A stretch of DNA of 26,421 bases. Source: Acidimicrobiaceae bacterium UBA7830 (lineage in GTDB: Bacteria; Actinomycetota; Acidimicrobiia; Acidimicrobiales; Ilumatobacteraceae). Below the pieces are notes generated by a model. The model worked only from the letters and a program-made list of their open reading frames with translations. It searched no databases and was not told the DNA's origin. This document shows, piece by piece, positions 1 through 6,933 of the stretch. Within the stretch, counting starts at the first letter, position 1. Each line of letters starts with the position of its first letter. A program made the translations under genes and the position numbers. The stretch covers positions 1-26,421 of the forward strand of contig DLTS01000091.1 in assembly GCA_002501485.1 (NCBI GenBank), in the 5' to 3' direction.

Positions 1-649
1 CAGGGGAGAGAACCGGAGCTTCCGATTCCTCAGACTTGTTTTCAGAGTTCTCGGTACTTTCGCTCTCTCCACCGTTATCGGAGGCGTTCGGTAATGGAGA
101 ACTCGAAAGTTTTGCGACTGTAATTTCGTCTGCGATGCCAGAGGGGGAGAGACCCTCTGATTGCTGGAATTCCTTGAGGGCCTTCTCTGTTGCACGACCA
201 AAGTAACCATCGGAACCGCCAACAGGGCTGAATCCAGCTTCAGCGAGCTTCTCTTGGAGGGTCTTGACGTTCTGTCCGGACATACCACGTCGAACACCGG
301 AGAGTGGTGAAGCGGTCGTGCCCACTGCGATTGCAGTTGCTTCGTCGACCATATTGGTCAGATCCATTCCAATCGAAGCTTGAAATTCATGAACTGCAGC
401 GAGTGTCATTGGTCCGAATACGCCGTCGACTCCACCGCGAAGGACGATGCCTTTCGAGATCAGGGCCCGCTGAAGGGCTTTCACCGTCTCTCCGCTTGAA
501 CCGACACTCAGTCCCTGAAACGACGCCACCGCAGGGGTGGAGGCCTTGACTTCACCTGCATGTATGACTAGCGGCGAGAGGACCAAACCTGCCAACACAA
601 TTTTTGAAGCGAAACGCCGGGGGAGGCGTCCGTAATTTAAAACTTTCAT
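1..649 (-). CDS. Exported peptidoglycan-binding protein, two PG_binding_1 repeats (3' end outside window)
   Basis: The frame is open from the ATG at 649 to the window edge, giving 216 visible codons and no stop. The N-terminus looks like a signal peptide: basic residues RR at 11-12, a hydrophobic stretch at about 17-29, and a possible cleavage after VKA (residue 36). Two peptidoglycan-binding type-1 repeats follow, at roughly residues 43-108 and 114-178. Each has the family pattern of a V-K-x-L-Q helix, a D-G-x-F-G turn and an E-F-Q helix. A Ser/Glu-rich linker then begins, so a further domain, perhaps a hydrolase or transpeptidase, could lie off the left edge; this is inference. The start is supported by AGGAG (657-661) seven bases upstream. 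The protein probably binds cell-wall peptidoglycan outside the membrane. The RR pair could hint at Tat export, but the motif is weak. Confidence 0.85.
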   Translation of the reverse strand, partial: MKVLNYGRLPRRFASKIVLAGLVLSPLVIHAGEVKASTPAVASFQGLSVGSSGETVKALQRALISKGIVLRGGVDGVFGPMTLAAVHEFQASIGMDLTNMVDEATAIAVGTTASPLSGVRRGMSGQNVKTLQEKLAEAGFSPVGGSDGYFGRATEKALKEFQQSEGLSPSGIADEITVAKLSSSPLPNASDNGGESESTENSENKSEESEAPVLSP

Positions 650-736
650 CGAATATCTCCTGATTGGGTGCAGGAGATTCATCGGAAAGATTCGTTATTT
701 CCTCAAGAACCTTTTCCCGTCATGGGCACTCAGTCG

Positions 737-753
737 TTGTAAAACCGTTACAA
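737..753. promoter_or_regulatory. Perfect inverted repeat TTGTAA-N5-TTACAA, candidate operator
   Basis: TTGTAA (737-742) and TTACAA (748-753) are perfect reverse complements with a 5-bp spacer. They lie about 90 bp upstream of the start of the peptidoglycan-binding gene. The symmetry and position fit a dimeric regulator site, but the regulator is unknown and an RNA hairpin in the leader is an alternative. Confidence 0.35.
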
Positions 754-1103
754 AACAACGATTTAGGGGGGTGTGGAGGTGATGGCATAAGATTTAATTA
801 CTTTACATAACGGATATTATGGGCGTTCAGCACAGAACGGCAGCTCACAATCACTTCTCAATAAGGCGCATTCGGAGCCTCTACTGGGTCCTACTTTCAC
901 GCATTGATGGCAGGATCCTCACACAGCCGGCATCGCTTTAAGCCAAACTGTCGAGACTCGAAGGCGTTGAATCTGTGGTTGATGTGGAGTGTGTGCCTCA
1001 ACGATTGGGTGCGGCAAAGGGGGGCACATCAATGTGAACGGGTTAAGCCAATCTCCAGCGTGAAGGTGCCTTCGGTTGAGGATCGCTTTCGCCCATCAGG
1101 CGT

Positions 1104-1116
1104 TTTCGTCATGACG
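1104..1116. repeat. 13-bp direct repeat copy 1 (TTTCGTCATGACG), abutting the stop of the zinc-finger gene
   Basis: The same 13 bases recur at 1462-1474, where they cover the start codon of the same gene. The copy contains the 10-bp palindrome CGTCATGACG. Its right end touches the TAA stop at 1117-1119, so the gene is bracketed by the two copies, 358 bp apart. Confidence 0.5.
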
Positions 1117-1470
1117 TTATTCAGCCGATACATCGGACGCGGACATTTCGTAGTCGCGTAGTGGCCGCGCGCTGTCCAGCAGCCAATTGAGCATCCTTCT
1201 CAACTCCTGAGGATCATCTGGGGTGTCGTCAAGATCTCTCAACGTGTCATCGAACGCGCACGCAAGCACATATAGGGCGTCATGCAACGAGTTGAGTTCC
1301 TTACGAGCAATCACTAACTCTCCCTCGCCAAGTTCAAGCTCGCGGGCCCGGTTTTGAGCCACCCAACTCCACTGTCTGCACTTCTGAGAGCAAAACTGTT
1401 TGGGACGGCCGCGGCCACTGCGAGCCTCAATTGGTCTTCTACACCACCCGCAGTGAGTTAATTTCGTCAT
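1117..1470 (-). CDS. Small zinc-finger protein of unknown function (117 aa)
   Basis: The N-terminus has two cysteine pairs, C7-x2-C10 and C27-x3-C31, separated by a Gly/Arg/Pro-rich loop, which would form a zinc finger. The remainder is a charged, probably helical C-terminal region. I associate this architecture with a conserved actinobacterial hypothetical family of unknown function. The Arg-rich finger makes nucleic-acid binding plausible, but that is inference. There is no Shine-Dalgarno. A TAGTTT hexamer lies six bases before the ATG, fitting a leaderless mRNA, which supports this start. The start codon sits in a 16-bp palindrome whose core recurs right after the stop. It is read in the same direction as prfC upstream, with a 39-bp gap. 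Confidence 0.8.
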   Translation of the reverse strand: MTKLTHCGWCRRPIEARSGRGRPKQFCSQKCRQWSWVAQNRARELELGEGELVIARKELNSLHDALYVLACAFDDTLRDLDDTPDDPQELRRMLNWLLDSARPLRDYEMSASDVSAE

Positions 1471-1477
1471 GACGAAA
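1462..1477. repeat. 16-bp perfect palindrome over the start codon (second copy of the 13-bp repeat)
   Basis: TTTCGTCATGACGAAA reads the same on both strands. It contains the minus-strand ATG at 1468-1470 and touches the putative -10 hexamer at 1477-1482. A protein bound here would block both transcription and any leaderless initiation, so an autoregulatory operator is plausible. Its first 13 bases are repeated at 1104-1116. Confidence 0.5.
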
Positions 1478-1482
1478 AACTA
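1477..1482 (-). promoter_or_regulatory. Putative -10 element TAGTTT for a leaderless transcript
   Basis: TAGTTT on the minus strand is separated by exactly six bases from the ATG at 1470. No clear -35 is visible, which is common for actinobacterial promoters of this class. Confidence 0.5.
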
Positions 1483-1509
1483 GGACACTCTGTGACAAAC
1501 CTGTGGTTT

Positions 1510-3084
1510 TTAAGTGCCAATGTTTATGGGATCGAGGACCAGGCTGGGCTCGTCGCTCTCCAGACGCTGCAGGCGATATCGGCTCTCGAAAAGGGCGACT
1601 AGACGACCATCCCCCCTCCTCATGATCCTAATACCACCGATTTCTTTGAGCCGCTCCGCGCTTTCCTCGTCAGTAAATCGAATGGACTCATATGGTGATG
1701 CAGTGACCTCTGACGGAGCGTTAAATTCAATCTCGAGTCGAGACGAAAAGACCTCAAATTGAAGTTGTCCAACTGCGGCTAACACGGGGTTGGCATCTCC
1801 CTGCTGAGGGTCTCGGAGCACCTGCACAACACCCTCAGAATCGAGTTGGTCAAGCCCGCGCCTGAACTGCTTGAACTTGCCTGTATCGAGTGGTCTGGCT
1901 GATGCAAACACTTCCGGGGCAAACCTCGGTATGGCCGGAAACTCCACTGGATCGCCAACGTACAAGGAGTCTCCGATCTGAAGATCGGTAGCGTTCACGA
2001 GGCCGACGACATCACCGGGAAAAGCCTCATCAACTGTGCTTCGTTCCGCACCAAACACCTGAGATGCGTACTTTGTCGCAAAGGGTTTTCCGGTGCGATG
2101 ACAAGTGAGCAACATCCCACGCTCAAATTTTCCGGAACACACCCGAACAAATGCAATACGATCTCGATGCGATTTGTCCATGTTGGCCTGAACCTTAAAC
2201 ACGAATGCGGAGCAGCCGGCGTCAAGCGCCCTCGGTGACTCGTGAACATCGAGGCGCTCCCCTGCCGCCGGAGCGAAGTCGACCAAGGTGTCGAGCACGT
2301 GACGTACCCCAAAATTTGTGAGCGCAGAACCGACAAATACGGGTGTCGACTCTGCGGCAAGAAATGAGTCGCTATCGACAACCGCTCCGACGGCATCCAG
2401 CAGCTCAACGTCGTCCATCGCTTGAGTCCACGCACTCCCCTCCTCTTCTGCTGCCTGCTCGGTCGAGATCACTTCCTCCGGCGCAATTGCCGAGCCTCGC
2501 ACGGTGCGGGTAAACCGAGTGAATTCTCCTGAGGTGCGGTCAATAACACCTCGGAAATCGCCGGGAATGCCAACTGGCCAGGTTGCGGGCGTTGGACGGA
2601 GTCCGATCTGGTCCTCGATTTCGTCAAGAAGTTCAAGTGGCGCCCGGCCCGGTCGGTCATATTTGTTGAGGAAGGTAATAACGGGAAGATTCCTGCTTCG
2701 ACAGACCTCAAACAGCTTCAGCGTCTGCGGTTCAATACCCTTCGCGACATCGAGCACCATGACCACAGAGTCGACAGCGGCAAGCACTCGGTAGGTGTCT
2801 TCGGAGAAATCTCGGTGACCCGGCGTATCGAGCAAATTGAACTGCATTTCCCGGTAGTGGAATGTAAGCGCAGTTGAAGAAATCGAGATGCCTCGCTTCT
2901 TCTCCATCTCCATCCAGTCACTTGTTGCTGAACGACGGCCCTCGCGAGCCTTCACTGCGCCGGCCTCACCAACCGCGCCCGCATATAGGAGGAACTTCTC
3001 TGTCAGCGTTGTTTTGCCTGCATCAGGATGGCTGATGATGGCAAACGTTCGACGCCGGGAAGCTTCAAAAACTGACTGGGACAC
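1510..3084 (-). CDS. prfC: Peptide chain release factor 3 (RF3)
   Basis: RF3 is a translational GTPase that recycles RF1/RF2 from the ribosome after termination and also has a role in post-peptidyl-transfer quality control. At 524 aa it is close to the usual RF3 length of about 530. The GTPase motifs are intact: SHPDAGKTT (18-26), DTPGH (86-90) and NKYD (140-143). SHPDAGKTT is typical of RF3 rather than EF-G. The beta-barrel and C-terminal domains follow in order. The start is GTG at 3084, in frame with the G1 region and 10 codons before the first conserved residues. No good Shine-Dalgarno precedes it. The gene is divergent from the lyase at 3120 with only 35 bp between them, so the promoters must overlap. 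Confidence 0.96.
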   Translation of the reverse strand: MSQSVFEASRRRTFAIISHPDAGKTTLTEKFLLYAGAVGEAGAVKAREGRRSATSDWMEMEKKRGISISSTALTFHYREMQFNLLDTPGHRDFSEDTYRVLAAVDSVVMVLDVAKGIEPQTLKLFEVCRSRNLPVITFLNKYDRPGRAPLELLDEIEDQIGLRPTPATWPVGIPGDFRGVIDRTSGEFTRFTRTVRGSAIAPEEVISTEQAAEEEGSAWTQAMDDVELLDAVGAVVDSDSFLAAESTPVFVGSALTNFGVRHVLDTLVDFAPAAGERLDVHESPRALDAGCSAFVFKVQANMDKSHRDRIAFVRVCSGKFERGMLLTCHRTGKPFATKYASQVFGAERSTVDEAFPGDVVGLVNATDLQIGDSLYVGDPVEFPAIPRFAPEVFASARPLDTGKFKQFRRGLDQLDSEGVVQVLRDPQQGDANPVLAAVGQLQFEVFSSRLEIEFNAPSEVTASPYESIRFTDEESAERLKEIGGIRIMRRGDGRLVALFESRYRLQRLESDEPSLVLDPINIGT

Positions 3085-3107
3085 GGCGGGCAGGCTAACT
3101 GGCCTGT

Positions 3108-3113
3108 GATACT
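3108..3113 (+). promoter_or_regulatory. Putative -10 element GATACT for a leaderless GTG start
   Basis: GATACT is followed by six bases and then GTG at 3120, the same geometry seen at other leaderless-looking starts here. It lies within the 35-bp divergent spacer shared with prfC, where the minus strand offers TAGTAT as a competing -10. The CAGGC/GCCTG inverted repeat at 3091-3106 also sits in this spacer. Confidence 0.4.
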
Positions 3114-3119
3114 AGGGGT

Positions 3120-4190
3120 GTGATGTTGCCAGATCCCCCAAATTGTTCCTTCGCTAGCGATAACGCAGCGGGTATTCACCCGGCGGTTCTCGATGCGATA
3201 ACGTCGGCGAACCTCGGGCATGCCCTGGCATACGGCGAAGACGAGTGGACACGACAGGTTGAAACCGAATTCAACGACCTCTTTGATCGCGAGGTCTCAG
3301 TCCTTCTCACCCTGAACGGCACGGGTACAAATATTCTTGCGCTTGCAACCATGCTCCAGCCGGGTGAGTCCGTGCTGTGCACCGACTGGTCACATATCAA
3401 TGATGATGAGGCTGCCGCACCAGAGCGAGTGTTAAGCACAAAACTCATCTCGACACCCTCAGTCGACGGGAAAATGAGCGTCGACTCGATCCACGCTCGA
3501 GCTGAAGCGCTTGGAAACATTCACCACGCTCAGCCCGGAATACTCTCAATCACCCAAGCGACCGAGTGGGGAACGACCTACAGCGTTGATGAAATCGGAG
3601 AACTCTGCGAGGTTGCTCACTCGTACGGCATGAGAGTGCACCTTGACGGAGCTCGGATCGCCAATGCTGTCGCCGCTCTTGGCTTAGGCAGAGAAGGCCT
3701 GCGGAAAATGGTAGTTGAGACGGGCATTGACACAATATCGTTTGGAGGAACGAAGAACGGGCTTATGGCTGCCGAGGCGGTCATTCATCTCACGCCCTAC
3801 CCAAAACCGTTGGGACAGCATCTCCGCAAACAGGTCAATCAACTGGGTTCAAAGATGCGTTTTGTTGCGGCTCAGTTTCTCGCCGCCCTTGATGACGACC
3901 ACTGGCTTGCATGGGCTTCTCACGCCAACGCAATGGCCCAACAACTTCATAACGGCGCTTGCGAGATACTCGGAGACGCCGCCGGGCCCCCACCTGCGGT
4001 CAACAGCATGTTTCCGGTTCTTCCAAACGAGGCCGCAACAGCTCTACGTAACTGGTGTTTTTTCTGGGATTGGAACTCAGTGACCTCCCAGCACCGATGG
4101 ATGACATCTTGGGACACCACCCAGGCGGATGTCGACCGATTTTTGGAGGGTGTTCAATTGGTGATGTCTTCCGTAGGAGATCACAATTGA
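3120..4190 (+). CDS. Low-specificity threonine aldolase / beta-eliminating lyase family PLP enzyme
   Basis: This is a fold-type I PLP enzyme of the threonine aldolase group, which cleaves L-threonine or allo-threonine to glycine and acetaldehyde. The product is 356 aa, about the family norm of 340-350. The sequence shows the N-terminal S-D-N motif typical of the family (13-15), HLDGAR (174-179) with the Asp that binds the PLP pyridine nitrogen, and SFGGTKNG (207-214) with the PLP lysine K212. The start could be GTG at 3120 or the adjoining ATG at 3123. A GATACT hexamer six bases before 3120 favours GTG. It stands alone, divergent from prfC, and its stop codon overlaps the -35 of the whiB promoter. 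The exact substrate cannot be decided from sequence. Confidence 0.9.
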   Translation: MMLPDPPNCSFASDNAAGIHPAVLDAITSANLGHALAYGEDEWTRQVETEFNDLFDREVSVLLTLNGTGTNILALATMLQPGESVLCTDWSHINDDEAAAPERVLSTKLISTPSVDGKMSVDSIHARAEALGNIHHAQPGILSITQATEWGTTYSVDEIGELCEVAHSYGMRVHLDGARIANAVAALGLGREGLRKMVVETGIDTISFGGTKNGLMAAEAVIHLTPYPKPLGQHLRKQVNQLGSKMRFVAAQFLAALDDDHWLAWASHANAMAQQLHNGACEILGDAAGPPPAVNSMFPVLPNEAATALRNWCFFWDWNSVTSQHRWMTSWDTTQADVDRFLEGVQLVMSSVGDHN

Positions 4191-4216
4191 CCGCGCCCCC
4201 CGCCAGCATCTAATAT
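4187..4216 (+). promoter_or_regulatory. Sigma-70-type promoter for whiB (TTGACC-N18-TAATAT)
   Basis: TTGACC (4187-4192) and TAATAT (4211-4216) are separated by 18 bp. The -35 overlaps the TGA stop of the upstream lyase gene. Transcription would begin near 4223, giving a leader of about 43 nt with AGGGGGAA (4255-4262) as Shine-Dalgarno. This is the best conventional promoter in the window. Confidence 0.65.
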
Positions 4217-4265
4217 CTGTTGTCGGGTCCTGTGGGGGGATCCCTGCATCACATAGGGGGAAGAA

Positions 4266-4571
4266 ATGAGCAATGTTATCGATTTCATCACTCGGCATCT
4301 CACAGATGATGATTGGATGGAAGACGCAGCGTGTAGAGGAATGACTCACCTTTTCTTCCCCACTCCTGCAGAGCGACCACAGACCCGTGAGCGTCGCGAA
4401 GATGCCGCTCGAGAAATTTGTCGATCGTGCTCGGTGAAGTTCGTCTGTCGAGACTTTGCCCGTGACAATCACGAATATGGACTGTGGGGCGCTGAAAGCG
4501 AAGATGAGCGCCACACCGCTGGATATCGACTTATCGCACCCATTGGAGTTCGTGCCCGCCAAACGAGCTGA
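4266..4571 (+). CDS. WhiB-family iron-sulfur transcriptional regulator
   Basis: WhiB-like proteins are small actinobacterial regulators that bind a redox-sensitive [4Fe-4S] cluster and usually act with the primary sigma factor. This 101-aa protein has the four cluster cysteines C23, C52, C55 and C61 (C-x28-C-x2-C-x5-C), followed by the glycine turn G72-L-W-G-A and a basic C-terminal tail, in the standard family order. The AAC-R-G start of the cluster region is also typical. It has a strong Shine-Dalgarno (AGGGGGAA, three bases before the ATG) and a well-formed promoter upstream. The ribokinase gene begins five bases after its stop, so the two are probably co-transcribed. Which WhiB subfamily it belongs to cannot be assigned with confidence. 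Confidence 0.95.
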   Translation: MSNVIDFITRHLTDDDWMEDAACRGMTHLFFPTPAERPQTRERREDAAREICRSCSVKFVCRDFARDNHEYGLWGAESEDERHTAGYRLIAPIGVRARQTS

Positions 4572-4576
4572 CGCTT

Positions 4577-5464
4577 GTGGCCCCTGTGCCGAACCCGCAC
4601 GCTTCTGTCGTTGTCGTCGGCAGCGCAAATGTAGATCTCGTCGCCACCTCACCCCGGCACCCGCGACCCGGCGAGACCCTCATTGGGTCTGAATTTCACG
4701 AATACCCCGGCGGTAAGGGGCTCAACCAGGCGGTAGCAGCAGTTCGAGCAGGTGCCCGAACTGCGTTCGTCTGTGCGGTTGGTGATGATGACGCAGGCCG
4801 GTTCCTCCATTCGATCGCAAGCGACGAGGGACTTAACCTTGCAGGACTTCACATATCACCCAATGAGGCGACTGGAAGAGCGCTCATTGTCGTGGATGAT
4901 GGGGGTGAAAATTCGATCATCGTGGTACCTGGATCAAACGCGTCATGCCCACCAGCAACCAACATCGGCCCCTCCGATGTCGTCCTCGCTCAACTTGAAG
5001 TACCGATCTCCACGGTGACCAATTCATTTGTCGCCGCGAGGGAGGTCGGAGCGATGACAATTCTAAATCCCGCACCTGCGGCCAAACTCAGTCCAGAACT
5101 GCTGTCGCTGTGTGACATCGTGATTCCAAACGAGCACGAAATTGGGCTCCTCGGAGGTGTGTCGAGACTGCAGGAAGCTGGAGTTGAAACTGTCATCGTG
5201 ACGAAAGGTGCTGCCGGAATTGACATTCATCGCCAAGGAACGAGCCAACGTCTCTCCTCATTTCAAGTGACTCCCGTTGACACCACTGGAGCAGGAGATG
5301 CGTTCTGTGGGTCGCTCGCTGCATCGCTCGCTGCTGGACACACTCTCGAAGCGGCGGCTCTCCGGGCACTTGCCGGTGGTGCTCTGGCAACGACAACACA
5401 CGGTGCCGTTCCATCTCTCCCCCTTCAGGATGAGATCGAGGCGCTCATTGCTGCTTCGCCATAG
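4577..5464 (+). CDS. rbsK: Ribokinase (PfkB-family sugar kinase)
   Basis: The predicted reaction is ATP-dependent phosphorylation of D-ribose to ribose 5-phosphate in the cytoplasm. At 295 aa it has the normal ribokinase length. Motifs in order are the N-terminal G-S-A-N-V-D strand (15-20), the substrate-binding GGKGLNQ (45-51), and the PfkB signature DTTGAGDAF (235-243) with the catalytic base D241 and anion hole GAGD. The start is GTG at 4577, just after the whiB stop; GTG at 4586 is an alternative. No strong Shine-Dalgarno is visible, so translation may be coupled to whiB. No ribose transporter genes are nearby, which leaves other pentoses or nucleosides possible as substrates. The 3' end overlaps the convergent prmA by 20 nt. 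Confidence 0.88.
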   Translation: MAPVPNPHASVVVVGSANVDLVATSPRHPRPGETLIGSEFHEYPGGKGLNQAVAAVRAGARTAFVCAVGDDDAGRFLHSIASDEGLNLAGLHISPNEATGRALIVVDDGGENSIIVVPGSNASCPPATNIGPSDVVLAQLEVPISTVTNSFVAAREVGAMTILNPAPAAKLSPELLSLCDIVIPNEHEIGLLGGVSRLQEAGVETVIVTKGAAGIDIHRQGTSQRLSSFQVTPVDTTGAGDAFCGSLAASLAAGHTLEAAALRALAGGALATTTHGAVPSLPLQDEIEALIAASP

Positions 5465-6299
5465 CGACACCGCACCATCCTTCGAGAACACGGTCCTCAA
5501 CTAGGCGGCAGCCCTCGGCAACGTAACGGTTGATTAAGTCTTCTCTTTGATCAACGCGAATGCCAGACAAAATTATGGTGCCCCCAGGTAGCAGGGATCT
5601 GACGATGGGTTCGCACAATTCAAGAAGCACCGGAGCCAAGATATTTGCAGCCACAAGATCGAACTGTTCACCAATCGGGATCGTCGAGCCATGAGAGAAC
5701 TCAGTGATCTCAGAAACCGCATTTCTCTCGGCGTTACGCTCTGCGACGGCAAAGGCTCCGACACCTCGATCGATACCGACCACCCGCCGTGCACCGAGTA
5801 GCGCAGCGACGATTGACAGCACTCCCGAACCCGAGCCCATATCCAACACTGATGATTCGGGTGTTATGAAGCAACATAAAAGGTCCGCAACAATTCGCGT
5901 CGTTGGGTGGTCACCGAGTCCAAATGAATCTTCTGGGTCAATTGAGACGACGATCGGGTAAAAATCCGTCTTGCTGAAACTCACCCATGATGGAACAATC
6001 GCCAATATATCATTCACGATCACCGGCACGGAATAGCGTTTCCACGTGTCACTTGGTGTGAGATCGACTACTTCAACTCTTCCAGGCCAGTGATCTTTCC
6101 ATCGCTCGACGAAGGCCGTGCATGCAGCACTGTCACCGAGCACCGCCCATAGTTCTATGGCATCACCAAGGTGACGCTCCTCTATTGCCCGGGCCCCAGA
6201 TTGACGAAGCGCGTCTGCGGCAAGTTCTGTTTCAGCAGCGGCAACCGTGAGCACAATATGTGCCGCTACCGACGCTCGCCCGGATTCTGGGCTATCCAT
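5445..6299 (-). CDS. prmA: Ribosomal protein L11 methyltransferase-like enzyme
   Basis: PrmA uses S-adenosylmethionine to methylate ribosomal protein L11. The product is 284 aa from the chosen start, similar to E. coli PrmA (293 aa). An N-terminal substrate-recognition region is followed by a class I methyltransferase domain. Diagnostic stretches are DPEDSFGLGDHPTT (PrmA signature, usually with G-T-G-x-H), the SAM motif D-M-G-S-G-S-G, and A-N-I-L-A (the catalytic N-I/P-L type motif). The frame is open up to 6359, but ATG 6299 is preferred because it overlaps the upstream stop by only 8 nt (ATGGATAG). It forms a two-gene unit with the upstream gamma-CA-like gene. Small differences from canonical PrmA leave another protein substrate possible. 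Confidence 0.88.
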   Translation of the reverse strand: MDSPESGRASVAAHIVLTVAAAETELAADALRQSGARAIEERHLGDAIELWAVLGDSAACTAFVERWKDHWPGRVEVVDLTPSDTWKRYSVPVIVNDILAIVPSWVSFSKTDFYPIVVSIDPEDSFGLGDHPTTRIVADLLCCFITPESSVLDMGSGSGVLSIVAALLGARRVVGIDRGVGAFAVAERNAERNAVSEITEFSHGSTIPIGEQFDLVAANILAPVLLELCEPIVRSLLPGGTIILSGIRVDQREDLINRYVAEGCRLVEDRVLEGWCGVAMAKQQ

Positions 6300-6813
6300 C
6301 GACTCGCCGAAGCTCCTCCCGGAAGCGCTTTCCGCGTTCAACATACGATTCAGCCGCAAGCTCGATCATTGAGGCGTCCGCGCGCCCTTCCTTAATCGTC
6401 GCTGGAGAGCCAACCGCGAGGGCTCCCGACGGCACATCAACGTCATAGAGCACAACGGAATTGGCAGCCACGATTGCGCCAGGGTGGACAACAGAACGGT
6501 GCAATACCATTGCACCATTACCTACGAGTGAGCCATTCATGATGGTGCAACCCTCGAGATGGACAATATGGCCAATTACACAGTCATCGCCGACGACGGT
6601 GGAATCTGCCGGGGTCGTGTGCAGCACTGCATTGTCCTGGATGCTTGTTCGCGCACCAATACGAATTTCACCGTCATCTCCCCGAAGCACAGCGCCTGGC
6701 CAAATTGACGAGCCAGGACCAATCGTGACTGATCCGATGACCACTGCGTCTGGGTGAACGTAGGCCGATTCATCAATGGTGGGAACTTGGTCTCCAAGCG
6801 CGTAAATAGGCAT
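6292..6813 (-). CDS. Gamma-carbonic-anhydrase-like left-handed beta-helix protein
   Basis: The 173-aa product consists of hexapeptide repeats ([LIV]-G-x-x-x-x), forming a left-handed beta-helix that normally trimerises, followed by a C-terminal helix. This is the YrdA/PaaY/CaiE type within the gamma-CA family. Zinc-ligand candidates are H65, H82 and H85. In typical members the segment reads G-H-x-x-x-L-H-G-C. Here it is GHIVHLEGC, so the usual third histidine is Glu and a histidine appears two positions earlier. Carbonic anhydrase activity is therefore uncertain. The frame is open to 6972, but ATG 6813 is chosen because the family begins here and TACGGT lies exactly six bases upstream (leaderless). 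It overlaps prmA by 8 nt. Confidence 0.88.
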   Translation of the reverse strand: MPIYALGDQVPTIDESAYVHPDAVVIGSVTIGPGSSIWPGAVLRGDDGEIRIGARTSIQDNAVLHTTPADSTVVGDDCVIGHIVHLEGCTIMNGSLVGNGAMVLHRSVVHPGAIVAANSVVLYDVDVPSGALAVGSPATIKEGRADASMIELAAESYVERGKRFREELRRVDG

Positions 6814-6819
6814 TTGCGC

Positions 6820-6825
6820 ACCGTA
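6820..6825 (-). promoter_or_regulatory. Putative -10 element TACGGT for a leaderless transcript
   Basis: TACGGT on the minus strand is followed by GCGCAA and then the ATG at 6813. There is no Shine-Dalgarno. It supports the short start of the gamma-CA-like gene. It shares the 120-bp divergent spacer with the plus-strand gene starting at 6934. Confidence 0.5.
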
Positions 6826-6919
6826 CCGAACAATGCAGAAGTGATACGAACTTGAATCGTCACATCTGATTCTCCACGACGGAACAGTATGCACGGTCAC
6901 GAACGCTTCCCGAAGCCGA

Positions 6920-6925
6920 TACCGT
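6920..6925 (+). promoter_or_regulatory. Putative -10 element TACCGT for a leaderless transcript
   Basis: TACCGT is eight bases before the ATG at 6934, with no Shine-Dalgarno in between. It supports 6934 over the more upstream in-frame ATG at 6889. Confidence 0.4.
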
Positions 6926-6933
6926 TTCTGCTC

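Larger units (their letters stand above)
650..1116. other. 467-bp non-coding gap upstream of the peptidoglycan-binding gene
   Basis: This is the only stretch over 300 bp without a supportable gene. It must contain the promoter and leader of the minus-strand gene starting at 649. The part at 781-820 is AT-rich. I see a TTGTAA/TTACAA inverted repeat (737-753), a small CGTTC/GAACG inverted repeat (824-839), a distant 7-bp complementary pair CCTCAAC (996-1002) and GTTGAGG (1075-1081), and a GAAGG-TG-CCTTC palindrome near 1062-1073. No tRNA, recognised riboswitch core or convincing terminator was found. The plus-strand reading frame at 904-1161 has no recognisable protein character. Confidence 0.6.

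Noticed and set aside
904..1161. Open reading frame on the plus strand in the 650-1116 gap
   Set aside because: No recognisable domain or ribosome site, odd composition, and its end runs antisense into the zinc-finger gene.
1497..1509. AAACC-TGT-GGTTT hairpin followed by a short T-run, possible terminator
   Set aside because: The 5-bp AT-rich stem is too weak, and on the prfC strand no proper T-tract follows.
4077..4652. 191-residue minus-strand reading frame opposite whiB
   Set aside because: It is antisense to whiB, whose cysteine pattern, promoter and ribosome site are all clear.
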